Positions 1 through 13,542 of a stretch of DNA of 64,000 nucleotides are shown piece after piece. Source of the DNA: Lagopus muta (lineage: Eukaryota > Chordata > Aves > Galliformes > Phasianidae); NCBI RefSeq assembly GCF_023343835.1, contig NC_064437.1, positions 56,928,972 to 56,992,971 of the forward strand, read 5' to 3'. Every line of letters starts with the position of its first letter. Position 1 is the stretch's first letter. The position numbers and the translations under genes were made by a program. Below the pieces are notes generated by a model. That model had not been told where the DNA came from, made no database searches, and was given only the letters and a program-made list of their open reading frames with translations.

Positions 1-3000
1 ATGCAAAGTCTTCAACTACCTGATGGTTGGTAACAGCGAAAACAGAAGCAGTGGGACAGTCAACAGGCAAGGGCTGAAAGGTACATCAGGACAAACCTGG
101 AACCAGCGCCCTACAGAAACTCAGCCCTACAGACTTTGAAAACCCAAGTGAGCAGCTTGATGACAGCTTTTTTAAAAGGATAATAAGTGAAGGAGATGAA
201 TGTAGCCCCACATGCAAAGAAAGGTTAAGAAGCAGCATACTTAGTAGTGGTAATTCATTAAAGCTGTAAAGTGTTCTTGCGTGCTACAATGTGATGAAAT
301 CAGTAAGTTTTCAATTCCTCTTTTTTAAGGAAATTGTCTGTTTCTCTGCTCTCAGATGTTCACATCCTATGCACCCTGACGTGCAACAAGGGAGAATAGT
401 TACTAACGAAGAAAAATCCATACAAGTGAGGCTTCTCTCTGCTTGGTAGCTTCATGACATTCTGAATTCTGGTCAAGACCAATAAATGTTAACCAGAGTT
501 CATTAACTTTCCCCTAAACAAAATAGAACACCTTTGTTTCTACAAAGTTCACTACAAGGATTTTATTGGAAGAGAAAAATCTAAGCTCTTTTCCCTATGA
601 ATAGTCTTAGATCTGAGTGTTTCTGACATTTTTCAACTCTAATTGGGCCAGCCTGCTTATTGGGCCATATTCCCAAAGAATGAGAATTCATTCCAAGCAC
701 AGAAGCAGAAACAGCATTTTTGTTGCTTGTTTTGTAACTGCACTAAACAGAGTTTCAAGAAAACATCTTGTTATTTAATATGCATCCAATACCACGACTT
801 ATTATGGTGACTCAGTAGGAGATAAGGCTGTTTCAAAAACCTAGTCCAACTTTTTCAGCAGAGCAACCTACATGCGAGAGGAGCAAATAAATAAGCTGTG
901 CACTGATTTCAAAGAAGTCAGTAAGACTGACGTTTTAGGAGTCATCCACTTTGTCTCATTAAGTTGACTTAAAGTGTGACATGACTATTCATCTTTTCTC
1001 TCATCTATCTCTGAACAGCTCTATCACTTCCATTCCAATTGAAGCCCCTCTTTAGTTTTTCTAGCTCTGGAGCTGGTCATTTTCCTCCTACATTTCTCCA
1101 TTTAGTTATTCTTGTCTATCATCCAGGGATCACTTTCTCTTGTTCCAGCAATGGGGGCTGTAGAGTGGAAGCACACAGGAGCTGACACCTAGCTTTACTG
1201 GTGTTTAAAACTGAGCAAACCCAGCTACTATTTTGGAGTTCTATACACCACAAATAATAAAAATGAAACTTTGACATTGAAAAGATATATGGAAGCACAG
1301 ATTACACTTTTGAGATAGAGATGCAGTTCTTTTAAGGGCAAAAAGGACACTACTGATTTTCTTTGACTTCATCTCATTACCAGCTGTAGAATAGCACACC
1401 TAGTCAGCTGCACATTCAGCTCAGCATTGTTGTGGAAGGACTGGCATATTTCCTGTAGAAAGGCAGTCAAGTACCAGCCTGTGGGTGGGGGAAAAAACTA
1501 CTGCAAATCTATGTGTGGTTGAGGTTTCAGTAGTCAGGAATATATGGAATATATCTGTAGACACTGACAATTAAACACACCCATGAGAACAGCTTTCCTA
1601 TTTTCTCCTTGATGCCTCCATCACACCAGGAACTGAGTAGAATTTAGAGGAATGTAAGAGCAGCACTTAACCTCTGCATTTCATTTGTCAGGTGAGAAAT
1701 GATAGAGCACTCCAAAGGCATGGAGTCAGAGCACACTGTGTTGGCCTAGCATTTGGGAACTTCTCAGGCTCGTTATTTCTTCAGTTTCAAAGTATGTGCT
1801 TTACATACAAATGGGCTAAATGACTGCAAGCAGAGTCAGTGATGTGGGTCAGCAATGCAAACGTTTGAATGTTTTCCAGCCTAGGTATGTAACTCTTCTA
1901 TTTGACAGTGAAGTGAATATCAATGAGAACTCACATACTAAAATCCTTCTGGGATAAAAAAAAGGATAGAGAAGGGAACAGATTTCTGTGGTTTTATATT
2001 TTGTGTGTTCAACAAATTAATTCATTACTATGCTTCAGAGGATGCTTGATTAAATGTCTCCCAGTGCTGCTGTGGCCATCAGTTTTGCTGATGCCCAAGT
2101 GACCACGGTGGAGGTGACACTGATTCAAACAACAGAATATTCAATGTTGCAAAAAGAAAAAGATTAGCAGAGTTGATATTCCCTCTGCCTTTCCAAACCC
2201 TAGCTGCCATTCATCTCAATTTATCTTCTTCCTCTCCTCACTCCTCTCCCTTTTCTTCTGCAGGTTTCTTTGGCACACTTTCACTCCAGTTCACAGTTTC
2301 TTTTGTTTTGAGGATAATCTGACCACCTTCTAAGGGAGTTTGGGTGATGTAACAGAATGAGTAGAAAGCTTGACTGGCTTTGTCCATATGAAAAGTGAAG
2401 ATCTGCCTTGCCAGCATGCATTACTTGTGATGGAAAGTAATAACGACAATGAGGAACCTAAAATAATCCTCGCCCCAACCATGTGCACATGGAGTATGTG
2501 GCTATAAACACTATGCCCTGACATTGGGCACACTCAGTTAGTTGGGTTCCTCTCGTACTCAGAGGCTGATCTTTGACTATGTCAAGTTTCTCTTGTAAAA
2601 GCGAATGAGTTTGCTGGGGGCTGTGCTTGGTGGACAGCCTGCCAAGATATGAGGAAAGCCAATATTTCTATCACTTGCTCACCTTTTTTTTTTTATAGCA
2701 AGGTGCTGATTTCTAGCAGTGTTCCCCTTCAGTGCAGCACCTTGTGCACTAAGTTGATGATTTCAGCCGACTTCCTCACTGTCCCTGTAATGCAGACCAA
2801 AAACTGTATCAACAACTTGAAAGAGTCTACTCCATGTCAAAAAATCAAGCTGCTGTAAATTCCCAGTTCAACAATACCTTCTCTCATTTCCTCCCACTGA
2901 AGATCTTCAGCAAATACCGCTTCTAACTGCCTTGTAATTCTGGCAAAGTCGTATACTCTTGTTTTTTCACATGATTCTAATTGTCCGGTTTGCAGGCAGC

Positions 3001-5626
3001 TCTCTGTGAAAATCTGATGGAAATCTACATCCACAGAGAGTAAGATGGCTCCTTGGTGAAGTTTAGATAGCCTGAGTCCTTGATAAAGCCTGCTCACAGA
3101 GGCAATATATTCTGTCAGAGTAACAACCAGTTAGATATTAAGCTTTGCAAGCTTTGCTGGCCATTGAGTCTACTATGCAGGAACTGAACACTGAGAAAAC
3201 AGAACATTTTTCAAAGGTGTCAAAGTGATTCAAGAGAGTGTTAGGACTCAGCCTCCTGAATCATTTAGATCTCCTTGAAAAATGCTACCCATTAGATACA
3301 GAGAGAGGAACCTTCCGAGGATCTCTCAGTCTTTATGCAGAGAGACAAACTCAGCTTGCGCGCTTTGGCAGAGCTCCAAAGGAACAGAAACACAGGGAAA
3401 TCTAGGGAAGGAGCACGACACAGGAGACCACATTAATTTTTTACCACCCCTACCACTGTCTTGATGAGGCCTTTGAAGTACTCACAATGCTGTTTGGAAA
3501 AGCTTCCTGCCAAACAGGAGGAAGAATTTGAACTGTGTTTTTTCCCCTCATTGTTAAGTTAGGCGGGAATTTGCCTGAAAAAGATTAAGACATTATTTTT
3601 ACTCTAGTTATACACTTAGCCTAAAATCATTCTTTGCCTAAGCTTATTAAAATAAAATCCAATCACCTGAGGAGCTTAATTTGGTGTCAGATGCTGCACT
3701 GTCAGCAGGGTTGAAGTGTTTCCTTGTCTTTGCTTATCTATATTTTGTATTTGTTTGCTTCAAGCTGTTTCCTGGTGCACTCCACAATAACCTTCCCTGC
3801 CTCTTTTTGAGCTCATGGTCTTCAGAAGTCTACATTTTCTCTTACCTTTCACTGCAGGTGAATCACCTCATCATTTTAGCTGGCTCTGTTTTGAACTCCC
3901 TTCAGCTTACCTCTTACCGTTCAGAGCTTGCATGAACTGAACATAATTTTCTTAAACTTACTACTACTCTAATAGTGATACCGTTTTTTGCTTCACTGTG
4001 ATGCAATTTTTGCAGGTTTTTTCAGACTGACCTATGAAAAATCACTTGCTGATCCACTTCTCCAATCTTAATCAGTCTTATCTATCTTATCAGCACGTGC
4101 CTGTGGATTTGCTCTAAGTGATTAAAGTGATATCCCAAGGGTCTCCTAAATGCTCCTCATTTGATTTTCAACTTCATTTTCACTGTTATCCTTCAGAATG
4201 ACAAAAATCCAGCACAATTTTTTGTTTTTCAGAACAATGCTGAGAACTTCTGATTTTTTTTAATGCTTCTGATCTTTGATGCACAAAAAGACTGATAATT
4301 TGTGTGCATGCAATTATAACATTCTCATTGGCTTGGAATGTCGTTTATTCACCCTACATAAATCATTAGAAGTAGCAGAGCTTTAATTCACTTCATGATG
4401 TTTCTGTTATTAAGTGAATTGAAGATCGAACTTAACAGTAGACCCATTTTTTTTATATACCAAAGCATTTTTTCCTCTAGAGAAATGATGAACAAAAATT
4501 CTAGTGTGTCCAATAATTCACCTGGGCACAAGATTTCTATGTGGCCATAAATCTGGAACAAGAAGATCTGAACTCTGAAGGCCAGGGAGAATAATGACAT
4601 GAAAAGGTCATGGCAGAGAAAAAAGGATTGGATAAGTGCAGTTAAATTAGTTGGGATAAAATTAAGATGTTATCAAATTTTATGCTTTGGGATGTAAATT
4701 GAAAATCAACTGAGCTCAGGAAGAAGCTCTTCCTCTTGCCAAAGAGTGACAAACATGCTAGTTTTATTTCAATTGGAATAACTGGTGACACATCCACAAT
4801 TTTTTATCTTCCTTTGCTGAAAGTGACATTGCCAGTGCTCAGACATTAAACAAACCTGTGTTACTTGTCATTTAGTAATTCCCTTTCTTTGATAGGCACA
4901 GCATTCCTGTGCAAGGGAAGAACAGACATCAGTTTACCAAATTTCAAAAATATATATATATATGTTTTGTGACTGGTGAAGAGAACAAAAACTGGAGGAG
5001 ACAAAGGAAACATTACAAAAACAACTTACTTCAGAGCAATGGAAACAAAACATAGTATAAACCCCAAATCAAATATTTGCAGTTGTCTTTTTGCTTGTTT
5101 TCTACCATAAGCAATAATGAATAAAATAGTCAGACAGGAACCATACACTTCCTCAAAAAAGAGAACTAAACACATTCACTGTGCTGATGTAACTAACATA
5201 AAAGTGATATAAAAACACAGCAGCCACCATTTATTTTCTTCTAGAGAGATGTTTTCTTGCGATGCAAGCCAATTAGTTTTTTTCTCTGAAGAAACATGAA
5301 AACACCAGAAATAACAATTTTGTCTGAAAAGAAACAAACAGCATAGAAATATACTTGATCAATAAAGACATCTTAATGTACCTTCAAAAAACTGAGAAAT
5401 AGAGAAAAATAAACTGCTGTGGTTTTCCAGAAAAAACTTTTTTTTTCCTAAACACATGCTAAACAGTTTAGCATTAGAGTCCTGCAGTCATCTTTTTCAG
5501 AGTGTCTTCCTCTTTAGAGTGTTTGGTTTTCAAATAATAGTATAAATGCATGATAAGATATGTGCAGAATAAAATAAGTCACACCTATGGCAGTACTGCC
5601 AGATCAGTCAGCCTAAATAAAATCAA
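1..5626. other. AT-rich single-copy DNA, no gene seen
   Basis: I see no supported exon or transposon here. Open frames (for example 2837-3097 minus and 3681-3935 plus) are short and have no recognisable domain. Notable points are a strong pyrimidine tract followed by CAG at 2221-2263, which resembles a 3' splice acceptor, and a short (TA)n run at 4951-4963. It could be intergenic or part of a large intron; the sequence does not decide. Confidence 0.5.
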
Positions 5627-5750
5627 CATGGAATCATATGATCATTTAAACTCAGCTTGGAAAAGACCTTCATGTTCATCAAGTCCAATCACAACCTAAC
5701 TATTCTACCCTGACTCCAACAAGCCACCACTAAATCATGTCCCTGAGAAC
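5627..5750 (-). mobile_element. CR1 LINE, degenerate 3' end
   Basis: Read on the minus strand this is an old CR1 3' terminal fragment. On the plus strand it starts with a decayed terminal octamer (GGAATCATATGATCAT), then the GGAAAAGACCTTCATG and CATCAAGTCCAAT blocks that correspond to the reverse complement of the CR1 tail, and ends in a CTAAATCATGTCCCTGAG block. It is 5' truncated, as is usual for CR1, and carries no coding part. Substitutions throughout indicate an old insertion. The family is clear; the subfamily is not assigned. Confidence 0.8.
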
Positions 5751-8700
5751 AGAAAAGTAGCTAAAGCCCAACAGGGCAATTTGCTTCCTTTTTGTTACAC
5801 AGAAGTCTTCATATCTCTGACACTGGTAATTCTACTCCACAGATCATTTGTTCCCACAGTTGCAGCCATGACAAAATATCTTTTGTGCATTCCTCCTTGG
5901 GGGACACCTAATGTCCTCAGGAGGCAAAGATACCATTGCAAGGCATCTTTGCCTTTTGATCCAACTTTAAATGTAATCATCAGTACAGTACTACTTCAGT
6001 TCAGCTGTTTTGAAGTTATCTATGTAAATATAGTCACCAAAAAAACAAACAAACAAAAAAACAGACAATGAGACCCCTATCCACAAATCTTGACATCAGA
6101 TTTTTATAATCTTATCTCCATATTTCAAGATATTCTGTTTGCTTGTCCAGCACTGACTACTATGGCAGTGAGTGTTACCTACTATGTTAAAGGAGAACTG
6201 GATCAAAGTGCTTTTCGTGTGTCACACTTGACTGCAAAAATTTCTGTATCTGGGTGTTGCAGTCAGGGAGTGAAATCATTTGTGCTATCAGATGCTAAAC
6301 TCATTAAGGTACCCAGGTAGCTAAACTTGGAACTGAACAAAACTAACAGCACAGTAAAAGCAAATTGAAAGAGAAGCAGTACAGTAAGGTAAGAGAAAAA
6401 AAAGCCAAGATGTTACGAATCTAAATACTACTGCAGTCCTTCTGCAGTATTCTTTATGTGAATTCATTGGTTCAAATGCAATACTGTACTGACTGAAATC
6501 ATATGGAGCTTACAAAGAGCATAAGTCCAGCAAGAACATCCCATGATTACTCTAATCTGTGGTATAGAGCTCCCTGAAGAAATACAGAGCTTTAAGTGGC
6601 AGATATTAATAGTAAGAAAAAAACCATATAATTTAGAACATGATGTTTTAATTTTTTTTTTTTTTAATAAATACTGTACGGAATTCTGAAGGTCCTCAAA
6701 AATAAAATCTAATAGATAAAATTCATATTTAAGGGAATTTTTCAGATATTCATTATAAATAATTAGAAAATAGACTTCTACCAGGAAAAAATGTCCTAGA
6801 TTCTGAAGGTCTCTTCTGGGCTTTCAATGCAAAAATATTGGTGAAAATGTGAAATGGTGATAATTTTTTAAGCCAAGCACGTGAATTTCTTTTGATTTTG
6901 CACATTGGGCTCTTTGCAATGCACTTGGCTGATTTACTCAACCGAATTCCCAAATCTTAACTGTGCAGACTGTGCTTTGAAAAAACAAGATTCATCCGGT
7001 GTATTCAAACCATAACACCAGACAGAAGACTAAAACATGTGATATTTTTATAGTTTCCATTGCTAATCTTAGGAATAATCTAGAACTGCGATGGGAAGAA
7101 AATAATTAAGGCCATTTGCTTCAATCTTTCACATCCTCGAGACCCAGGTTAGAAACGTACTCATCTATCACAACCTGACATGTTGAATGAAAGAAGAAAC
7201 ATGGGGTTGAAATCTTTGCCCAGTGGATATTTTTAACTAGAGAATAATTCAAAATACAAAGGAAGGTGACAATAAAAAGGAAGCACAGAGACTGTCAAGA
7301 ACATGTCAAAGTTGCAATGTCTATGACAAGAAAATCAGCACGAGGATTTTTATTTCATATCCTTCATCTTTAAGTCTTAACAGCCATTACAATAATTCTT
7401 AAATATGTGATTAGTACATTAGCTAAAGATTAATAGTCTTTGTTAATAAAAACTCAAAGAAAAGCTCACTGATGACTTCCCAAGGGTGGCTACAGCCCCT
7501 GGAACAGAGTTTTAATGATGGGGATTATTTGGAGACATAATAAATTTGGCCCTGTTGCTATTGGCTTTGGATTTTAAGGAGCAGATGACACCCTGCTGCA
7601 AATTATCGTTTAGATTCTCTTGGTGTTTAATTAATTTGACTGGAGACAACATATAGGCTTTTGGTTAATGGTATCATATAGCTCTCCTGTACGACTGCTT
7701 TGCTGTTAAAATTTCTTTGACTTGAGGGCAATTTTAGTTAAACAACAGTTAGGCAGACTGTTGAGGAAATCCAGATGGCTGCTTTATGAGATGTTTGAGA
7801 TGCCATGTTGGTACTAAAAAGCAGTGACAGTAGTTGCAAAAGCAAATTTTCCCTTCTGAAGATGATCTGCTTTATAACAGCGAATGCTCTAAACTGCAGG
7901 CATCCATCTGACAGTACAAAATCAGTTTAAATGCAGTTGAAATCCCAAACACCACTGCAATCCAGTGAAGCTTTTTGCATTAATTTCACTAGAACGATAA
8001 ACATTAGAGGGTCAAATCTTTATGCAATGTTCAGTACATCCCTGCAAACTAACAAAACTCCTGATACTCGAAATCTCTGAAACTTCAAGTAACAAGGGAT
8101 GTTGTTCTTCCCTTTCACTTAGGGTATATAAACTTTTTTTATGATTTTTTTTGACAGTCTTCCTTTATAAGGAAGGTGGCACTGATTGTCCTCTTTCAAG
8201 ACAGCCAAAGTGATCTACTGAAGCTGTTGCTGCTGCTATAACATGAATATGAAAGAGGTTTTTTGGAGGCAAAACAAGACAAATGCCCAGAGAGTGAGGA
8301 AGAAAGAGCAACAAAGATACACATGCTGCTTCTGTTACTTATGGTCTCTGCTTAAAGTGTCTGTGTAAGTGGGAAATGGATTCTCCACGTATCCTTATCA
8401 GCTGCTTAAAGCCAGGCTAAGATATGCTGCTATCAAACTACTTAAGAGATAGCTGCCTCACAGGTTCTATTTTATTGAAACTGGATTCTTTTCTTTAGGC
8501 AAAGGCACAGAAGGAAGAAAGGAATAAGACTTGGAAAAAGGAAGAGCACACAAAGAGAAGTGTGTAGCAGTGGGAAGATAAGTTATGCTCCAGATGAGAA
8601 GCATTTGTTTTATTTTTGTGGCACACTTTGGTCAGGGTTCCTCAGAAGGTCAGAGAAATAAAGATTGAGTACTACTCCAGCAGGTGCTGAGGTATCCAAA

Positions 8701-9679
8701 GCAAAGAGGGCAGAAAAGGTGGAGAAAGTTATTTGTTTCTGCCCGTTTGTTCTGTTGATCTCAGCAACAAATTAAAAAGATTTCTCCAGGGGTGTTTTCT
8801 CCATCATTCACTCAGCTCAAAATTCATTCTGATGATGCACATGTTTAGTTCAGGGATTGCCACTACTTATCAGTAGAACCTAAGCTGAGTGATAAAATGG
8901 TACCAGCAGATTTAATGTTTGATTCTGTCCCTTTTTCCATCTTTAATTTTAAGCATACTCTAACAAAAACATGGGTTCTTTAAATCTTGGCAAACATAGT
9001 GTATGAAGTCTGTGTAGCACATTCAACTTTGACAACAGATACGTTTCCTTTTGAAACTCTTACAGGAAGATTTTCCTTGTTAAACCTCATTTCTTTCTTT
9101 ACACTCTTATTCCAAAAAAAAAAAAAAAAAAAAGAAAACCCAAGTGATGCAATGCATTTAATCTGTGAAACTAGAGCTATTGATTTGGCATCCAGAAGGA
9201 ATTGATCATCAGATTTATATCCTCTCCTTCATTAAATTAACTAGTCTTCCATGACCATACTCACTAGAGACAAGTCCATATGAAGAAATATATTTTCTAT
9301 TAATTCTGTATAGAAAAAAAATCAATGTAGTGCCCCAGAACTTAGTGCTGAATTTCATCTTATTCAAGTTTAAACAAGATCTCATTCCTTTATATGTTGT
9401 GGCAGTATTTTATTTTGCACTCACTGATGCAATGAAGAGAACAGAAATGAATGGTGCCTGAATGAGGCAGAGCTCAAATGCCTTGTCAGCACCTGAAGTG
9501 GTTCTGTTCTTCAGATTTCTCTCTGCCTTTCTCTCTGAATTCTGGGGGACGTCTGTGGGGTGCTGGTGTACAGCTGGAGTACCTCATCCCATGTACAGGA
9601 GCACTACAGCACAAAGTCCAGATATGATGAGTTCATTCATTTTAACAACAGTTGGACTTGTCTACGAAGACAAATACAA
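5751..9679. other. AT-rich DNA without genes or recognised transposons
   Basis: No exon is supported. Homopolymers include T14 at 6652-6665 and A20 at 9114-9133. The stretch 7460-7830 has balanced composition, no repeat and several homeodomain-type motifs such as TTTAATTAATTTG, so it is a candidate conserved noncoding element. That is a judgement by eye and would need cross-species alignment. Confidence 0.4.
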
Positions 9680-9882
9680 ATGACCTTTGGTAAGAGGGTG
9701 ATGAGACACTGGAAGAAGTTGTCACAAGAAGAAGTGGGTGCCCCATCCCTGGAGGTGCGCAAGGCCAGATTGGTTGGGGATCTGAGCCCTGATCTGGTGG
9801 GGGACACCCAGCCCACAGCAGGGGTTGGAACTGGATAGGCTTTATGGTTCCTTCCTACCTAAGCCATTCTATGATTCTATGA
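9680..9882 (+). mobile_element. CR1 LINE 3' end with two terminal octamers
   Basis: This is a plus-strand CR1 3' fragment. It begins in the region encoding the extreme C-terminus of ORF2 (TGATGAGACACTGGAAGAAG, equivalent to the HW-containing segment), passes CCATCCCTGGAGGTG, then the GGGGTTGGAACTGGATAGG and GGTTCCTTCCTACCT blocks, and ends with ATTCTATG twice at 9866-9881. The copy is 5' truncated by almost the full element length. Its exact 5' edge is uncertain by tens of bases. Confidence 0.88.
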
Positions 9883-11302
9883 GTATTGGAGGGTTCTCCA
9901 GGACTCACCAACGTTATTAACTGTTGTGATATTTACAGCAGTCTTTCTGTACTGAAAACCATTTCTAACGATGAATTTATCAGGCTAATATATGGAAACT
10001 GTGTTTGAGAAGAACACAAAAGAAATTTGTTTTGGGTAATGCTGATGATACATTAGGTGTAAACAACACTGCATTACTCTAAACTCTAACTGAGCAGGAT
10101 CATTTTTCTCTGCTTCAATATTGCAACTACTTCTCTGTAGCATGTTTTCAGTGACAGCAATTTTCTGAGCCAGTAGTAGATAGCTCTACAACTACATTTC
10201 AGACATTTGGGCTGTCCAAACATTTTCCATTTCTCATATCAGATTTCTGAAGCAGCGAAGCAGGTTTCCCTGCAACCCAGCTGCCAGATTTTGCTGCCAG
10301 GACTTCCAATAGGCTCAAAAGTGTGAACAGGGTTGGACAGCAGCTGCCCACACTTAGATTAGCTTAAAATCATCACAGAACTGCAGCCTGAGGAACCTAA
10401 TGATAGCAGTACACATGTTCTGTGCTAAATATCTTGTAATATCAGACACGTTTTCTTCAAACCCATCTCTCTTCCTGCCCTTTCTGCTTCTTTCCCAATC
10501 TCCCTTAAGCTAGATGTCAAAACAAACAGTACTCAAGTAGGAGACAAATGTTTGATTGATGTTGAAGCGTTTCCGATTAGGTTAAAATATCTCTCAGTGC
10601 TCCAGAATGCATCTCTTTTCATCTGGGAAAAAAATTTAAAATGAAAATGAAATAGCAACCTAAATCTACAGAGAGCTGCTAAATCACTTCCATCTTGCAG
10701 CTGATATTACTGTTTTAGAAAAGTTCCACAAAGGACTTCAGACAGGTACAAGGAAAGTAAGCTAAAGCATAGACATTGGGTTATTCAGCAGATGGTCAAG
10801 GTCATTCTGAAGAGTTTTTCTATTTTTCTGTTTTTCATGCTCTGTGAAAAATCAATATTCCTCTCAGATATGTTATAGGGTACATTGAGTTGCATAGTAG
10901 TAACTTTGCAGTGCGTGTCCCTGACACTCTTTGAAGCTGCCAGACTTGGATAGAATTCAAAGTAACAGCAGATTCCACTAGAAAGACTGAGTTAGAAACT
11001 TCAAACCAGATCTAATACCTTCAGCTGAAAGCAGTGGACTTGTTCCTTTCACTTGTTTTTCAGGGCTATGGTCAACTCTTTACACGGACAACAAATTGGA
11101 CCAATTGAGACATCATGTTCTGACCACACAATACAAAGTGATTGCTGCAGTGGAGGTGGAGAACATTTGAGATTGGATTGACCTTGTGAAGACTGAGTGA
11201 CTCACATCATTGGAAAAGAGAGTGGCCCTTACCAAGACCAAGAGCAGCATGTGTGCTTGCTGAATGTGTGACAGTACTGCGAGACAGAAAAAAATAATAA
11301 TT
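9883..11302. other. AT-rich DNA, nothing recognised
   Basis: The spacer between two CR1 fragments contains no frame with a recognisable product, no tandem repeat of note and no other transposon that I can identify. Confidence 0.4.
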
Positions 11303-11500
11303 GTAGAATCATAGATTCATAGGGTTGGGGTTGGAAGGGACCTTTAAGATCATCTAGTTCCAACCCTCCTGCTATAGGCAGGTATATCTCCCTCTTGATC
11401 AGCTCAAAACCCCCTCCAGCCTGGCCTTGAACACCTCCAGGAAAGGGGCTTCCACAACCTTCCTCGGCAATCTGTTCCAATGTATCACCACTCTCACATT
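11303..11500 (-). mobile_element. CR1 LINE 3' end
   Basis: This is a minus-strand CR1 tail. On the plus strand it reads GTAGAATCATAGATTCATAG, GGGTTGGAAGGGACCTTTAA, CATCTAGTTCCAACCCTCC, then AGCCTGGCCTTGAACACCTC and a decayed CCACAACCTTCCTCGGCAA segment, which is the reverse complement of the ORF2 end and 3' UTR. It overlaps a 161-codon minus-strand open frame at 11229-11714; that frame runs through the element and both flanks, does not match the CR1 ORF2 frame and looks fortuitous. Confidence 0.88.
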
Positions 11501-13489
11501 GTTTGCATGAGTAAATTGCCAACAGCTTGTACTGCTCTAAAGCATACAGAATCCATGACTGACTTGACATTTCCACGGTGCATTTAACAGTTGCAACATA
11601 ATCCTCTAGTCCTGCTGAAACCAAGAGTAAAGAGATGTCATTCTCACGTTGCATAACAAAAGAATCTGGAAACACATTTCCTTCCTTTTGATTTATTCTT
11701 CTTTCCCTGATCAATATTTAATATAAGATCAGAAGTTAGAAAGAAAGCATATTCTTACCCAAATAAAACATAAAGGATATTGAAATATTATCTCTTTCTT
11801 CTAAAAGAAGACTTGAAAATAGACATAAAAATTTCCAGAAACTGAAAATCCCCCCAAAACTCACTTTTTGACTAATTTTATAAGGCTAATTTTATCAACT
11901 GAAAAAAAAAAAATTAAAATGAAAAGTAAAAAGTACTTTCAAAGCGTAAGAAAATCTACAAAAGCTTAGTGCCCCAAAATCAGGCTGTGGACATCAGCTT
12001 ATTGAAAGAACTGGCATGTAAAACTGAAGGCAAGGTGCCTCAAGATCATTTGTAATTTTGACACAAAATGGAATTTTTCAGATGAAAGCCTTGCTGAAGT
12101 AAATAAATCTTGACAGACAAGTCAATCAGGGAATGACTATGAGCACTGATGTGATGCCAATGTGAGAAAAGTTGATGTAGATCTGATGGACTGTTCTGCA
12201 GCCCAACATGTATTATAGCATACAGAATGTTGTATGCCAGACGTCTGCTGGAAATGGACTCAGTCAAGGAAATCTAGTTCCAGAACTGCATACCAAAGTA
12301 TATCCATTTCATTTCACCAATTTTCATGTTGGAAATTTATTAACCTCCTCTCTTTAATGTAACATGTTAAATTTCATCAAAATTTGTGATTTGTAATCAA
12401 AAAATATCCCCAAATCTCTGCTCACCTCTCAGATATTATCACCCTTTGAAGCTGTATCAGCATCATGACATTTCTGTGGCAAAAATAAGGCGATAGATCA
12501 AGAAAAAGATCAAAAGAACATAGTACCTTATTAATTAAACAGGGACGTCAGTAGACCAGGAGGCAAAAGAATTTGCTTTCAGTCCCTGCAGCAATGAAAT
12601 AGAAATGATTCAAGCATGAGTTACCATGAAGATTTAGGTCTGATTTTCTGTTCTACAAAACAACACGTGGTTTAACTTTCTAGTCAGAGCTCTTCGAAAT
12701 TTTGCTGTATTCTGATTTGTGTAATACCTTGACTGAGGACACAGAGAGCTAAGGGTTCTCTCATGGTTTGGTATACAATTACACTTACTGCAAGCCCAGC
12801 TAACAGCAAGGAGGCTAGATTTGCTGTGAAAACTCATTTCCTATCATCAATTATTTAAAATTTTGGCCACCATTTGGAGATAATTTTTTTTACATGTTAG
12901 GTCTGTCTGCCTGGGCTTCCAAAACTGACAGATTGTGGATAGTTTCAGCCAAAAGGATTCTTTTGTCATCGCTGAAAACCTGGTGAAGGGAAAACATACT
13001 ACACTGACTTTATTGTAAAGGATCCTGATCTTCTTTTCTCTAAAAGATCTTTCCCTCTGCTCTGGAGAAGCCATTTACATCTGAGAACAAACTGAACTCT
13101 GTCCAGTATCTTTTGTCATTCCAGGGAAAATAGTCTAAATGTGATCAAGAAATAAAGCTTAAAAAAAAAAAAATCACACACCACCTATTCTCTGAAAATT
13201 CCATATTTAGCCATCATAACCTTAAAAAATTTCATTCTCCTTAAACTCTAGTCCAAAGCCTTGGAGATCTGCTCACCACATTGTGGCATGCTGAAATTTA
13301 GCATACCAATTCTGTGCAGCTTGTTTTTAAAAACAACTTCTGAAAGACAGTGTGTATTAATTTTAATAATGCAGGTTGTATATGAACTGCAAATTGGTAG
13401 GAATTAATGTGCTGGGAGAAGCTGTTTATAAAATGAAAGTATAACACATGCTTACATGTGTTTGCTTGGCTTATTTCATGTGTGTGCAA
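11501..13489. other. AT-rich DNA, nothing recognised
   Basis: No exon or transposon is supported. There is an A13 tract at 13161-13173. Short open frames on the minus strand (12046-12267, 12634-12837, 12847-13074) have no recognisable domain and no clustering of plausible splice sites. Confidence 0.4.
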
Positions 13490-13542
13490 CCTTTTGGCTT
13501 GCCTGGGTCACACTGAGTGAAGACAAATTATTTTGGGCCGCA
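13490..13542. repeat. Fragment resembling an old dispersed DNA repeat
   Basis: The segment CCTTTTGGCTTGCCTGGGTC through TTTTGGGCCGCAT resembles a dispersed amniote repeat characterised by GGGCCACAC and GGGCCGCAT blocks, probably a hAT-type DNA transposon. It directly abuts the mariner TIR, so the mariner copy may have inserted into it. I cannot name the family and only about 50 bases are visible. Confidence 0.3.

Noticed and set aside
11229..11714. 161-codon minus-strand open frame
   Set aside because: It crosses a CR1 3' end (11303-11500) and unique flanks, is not in the CR1 ORF2 frame, and has no recognisable domain; likely chance.
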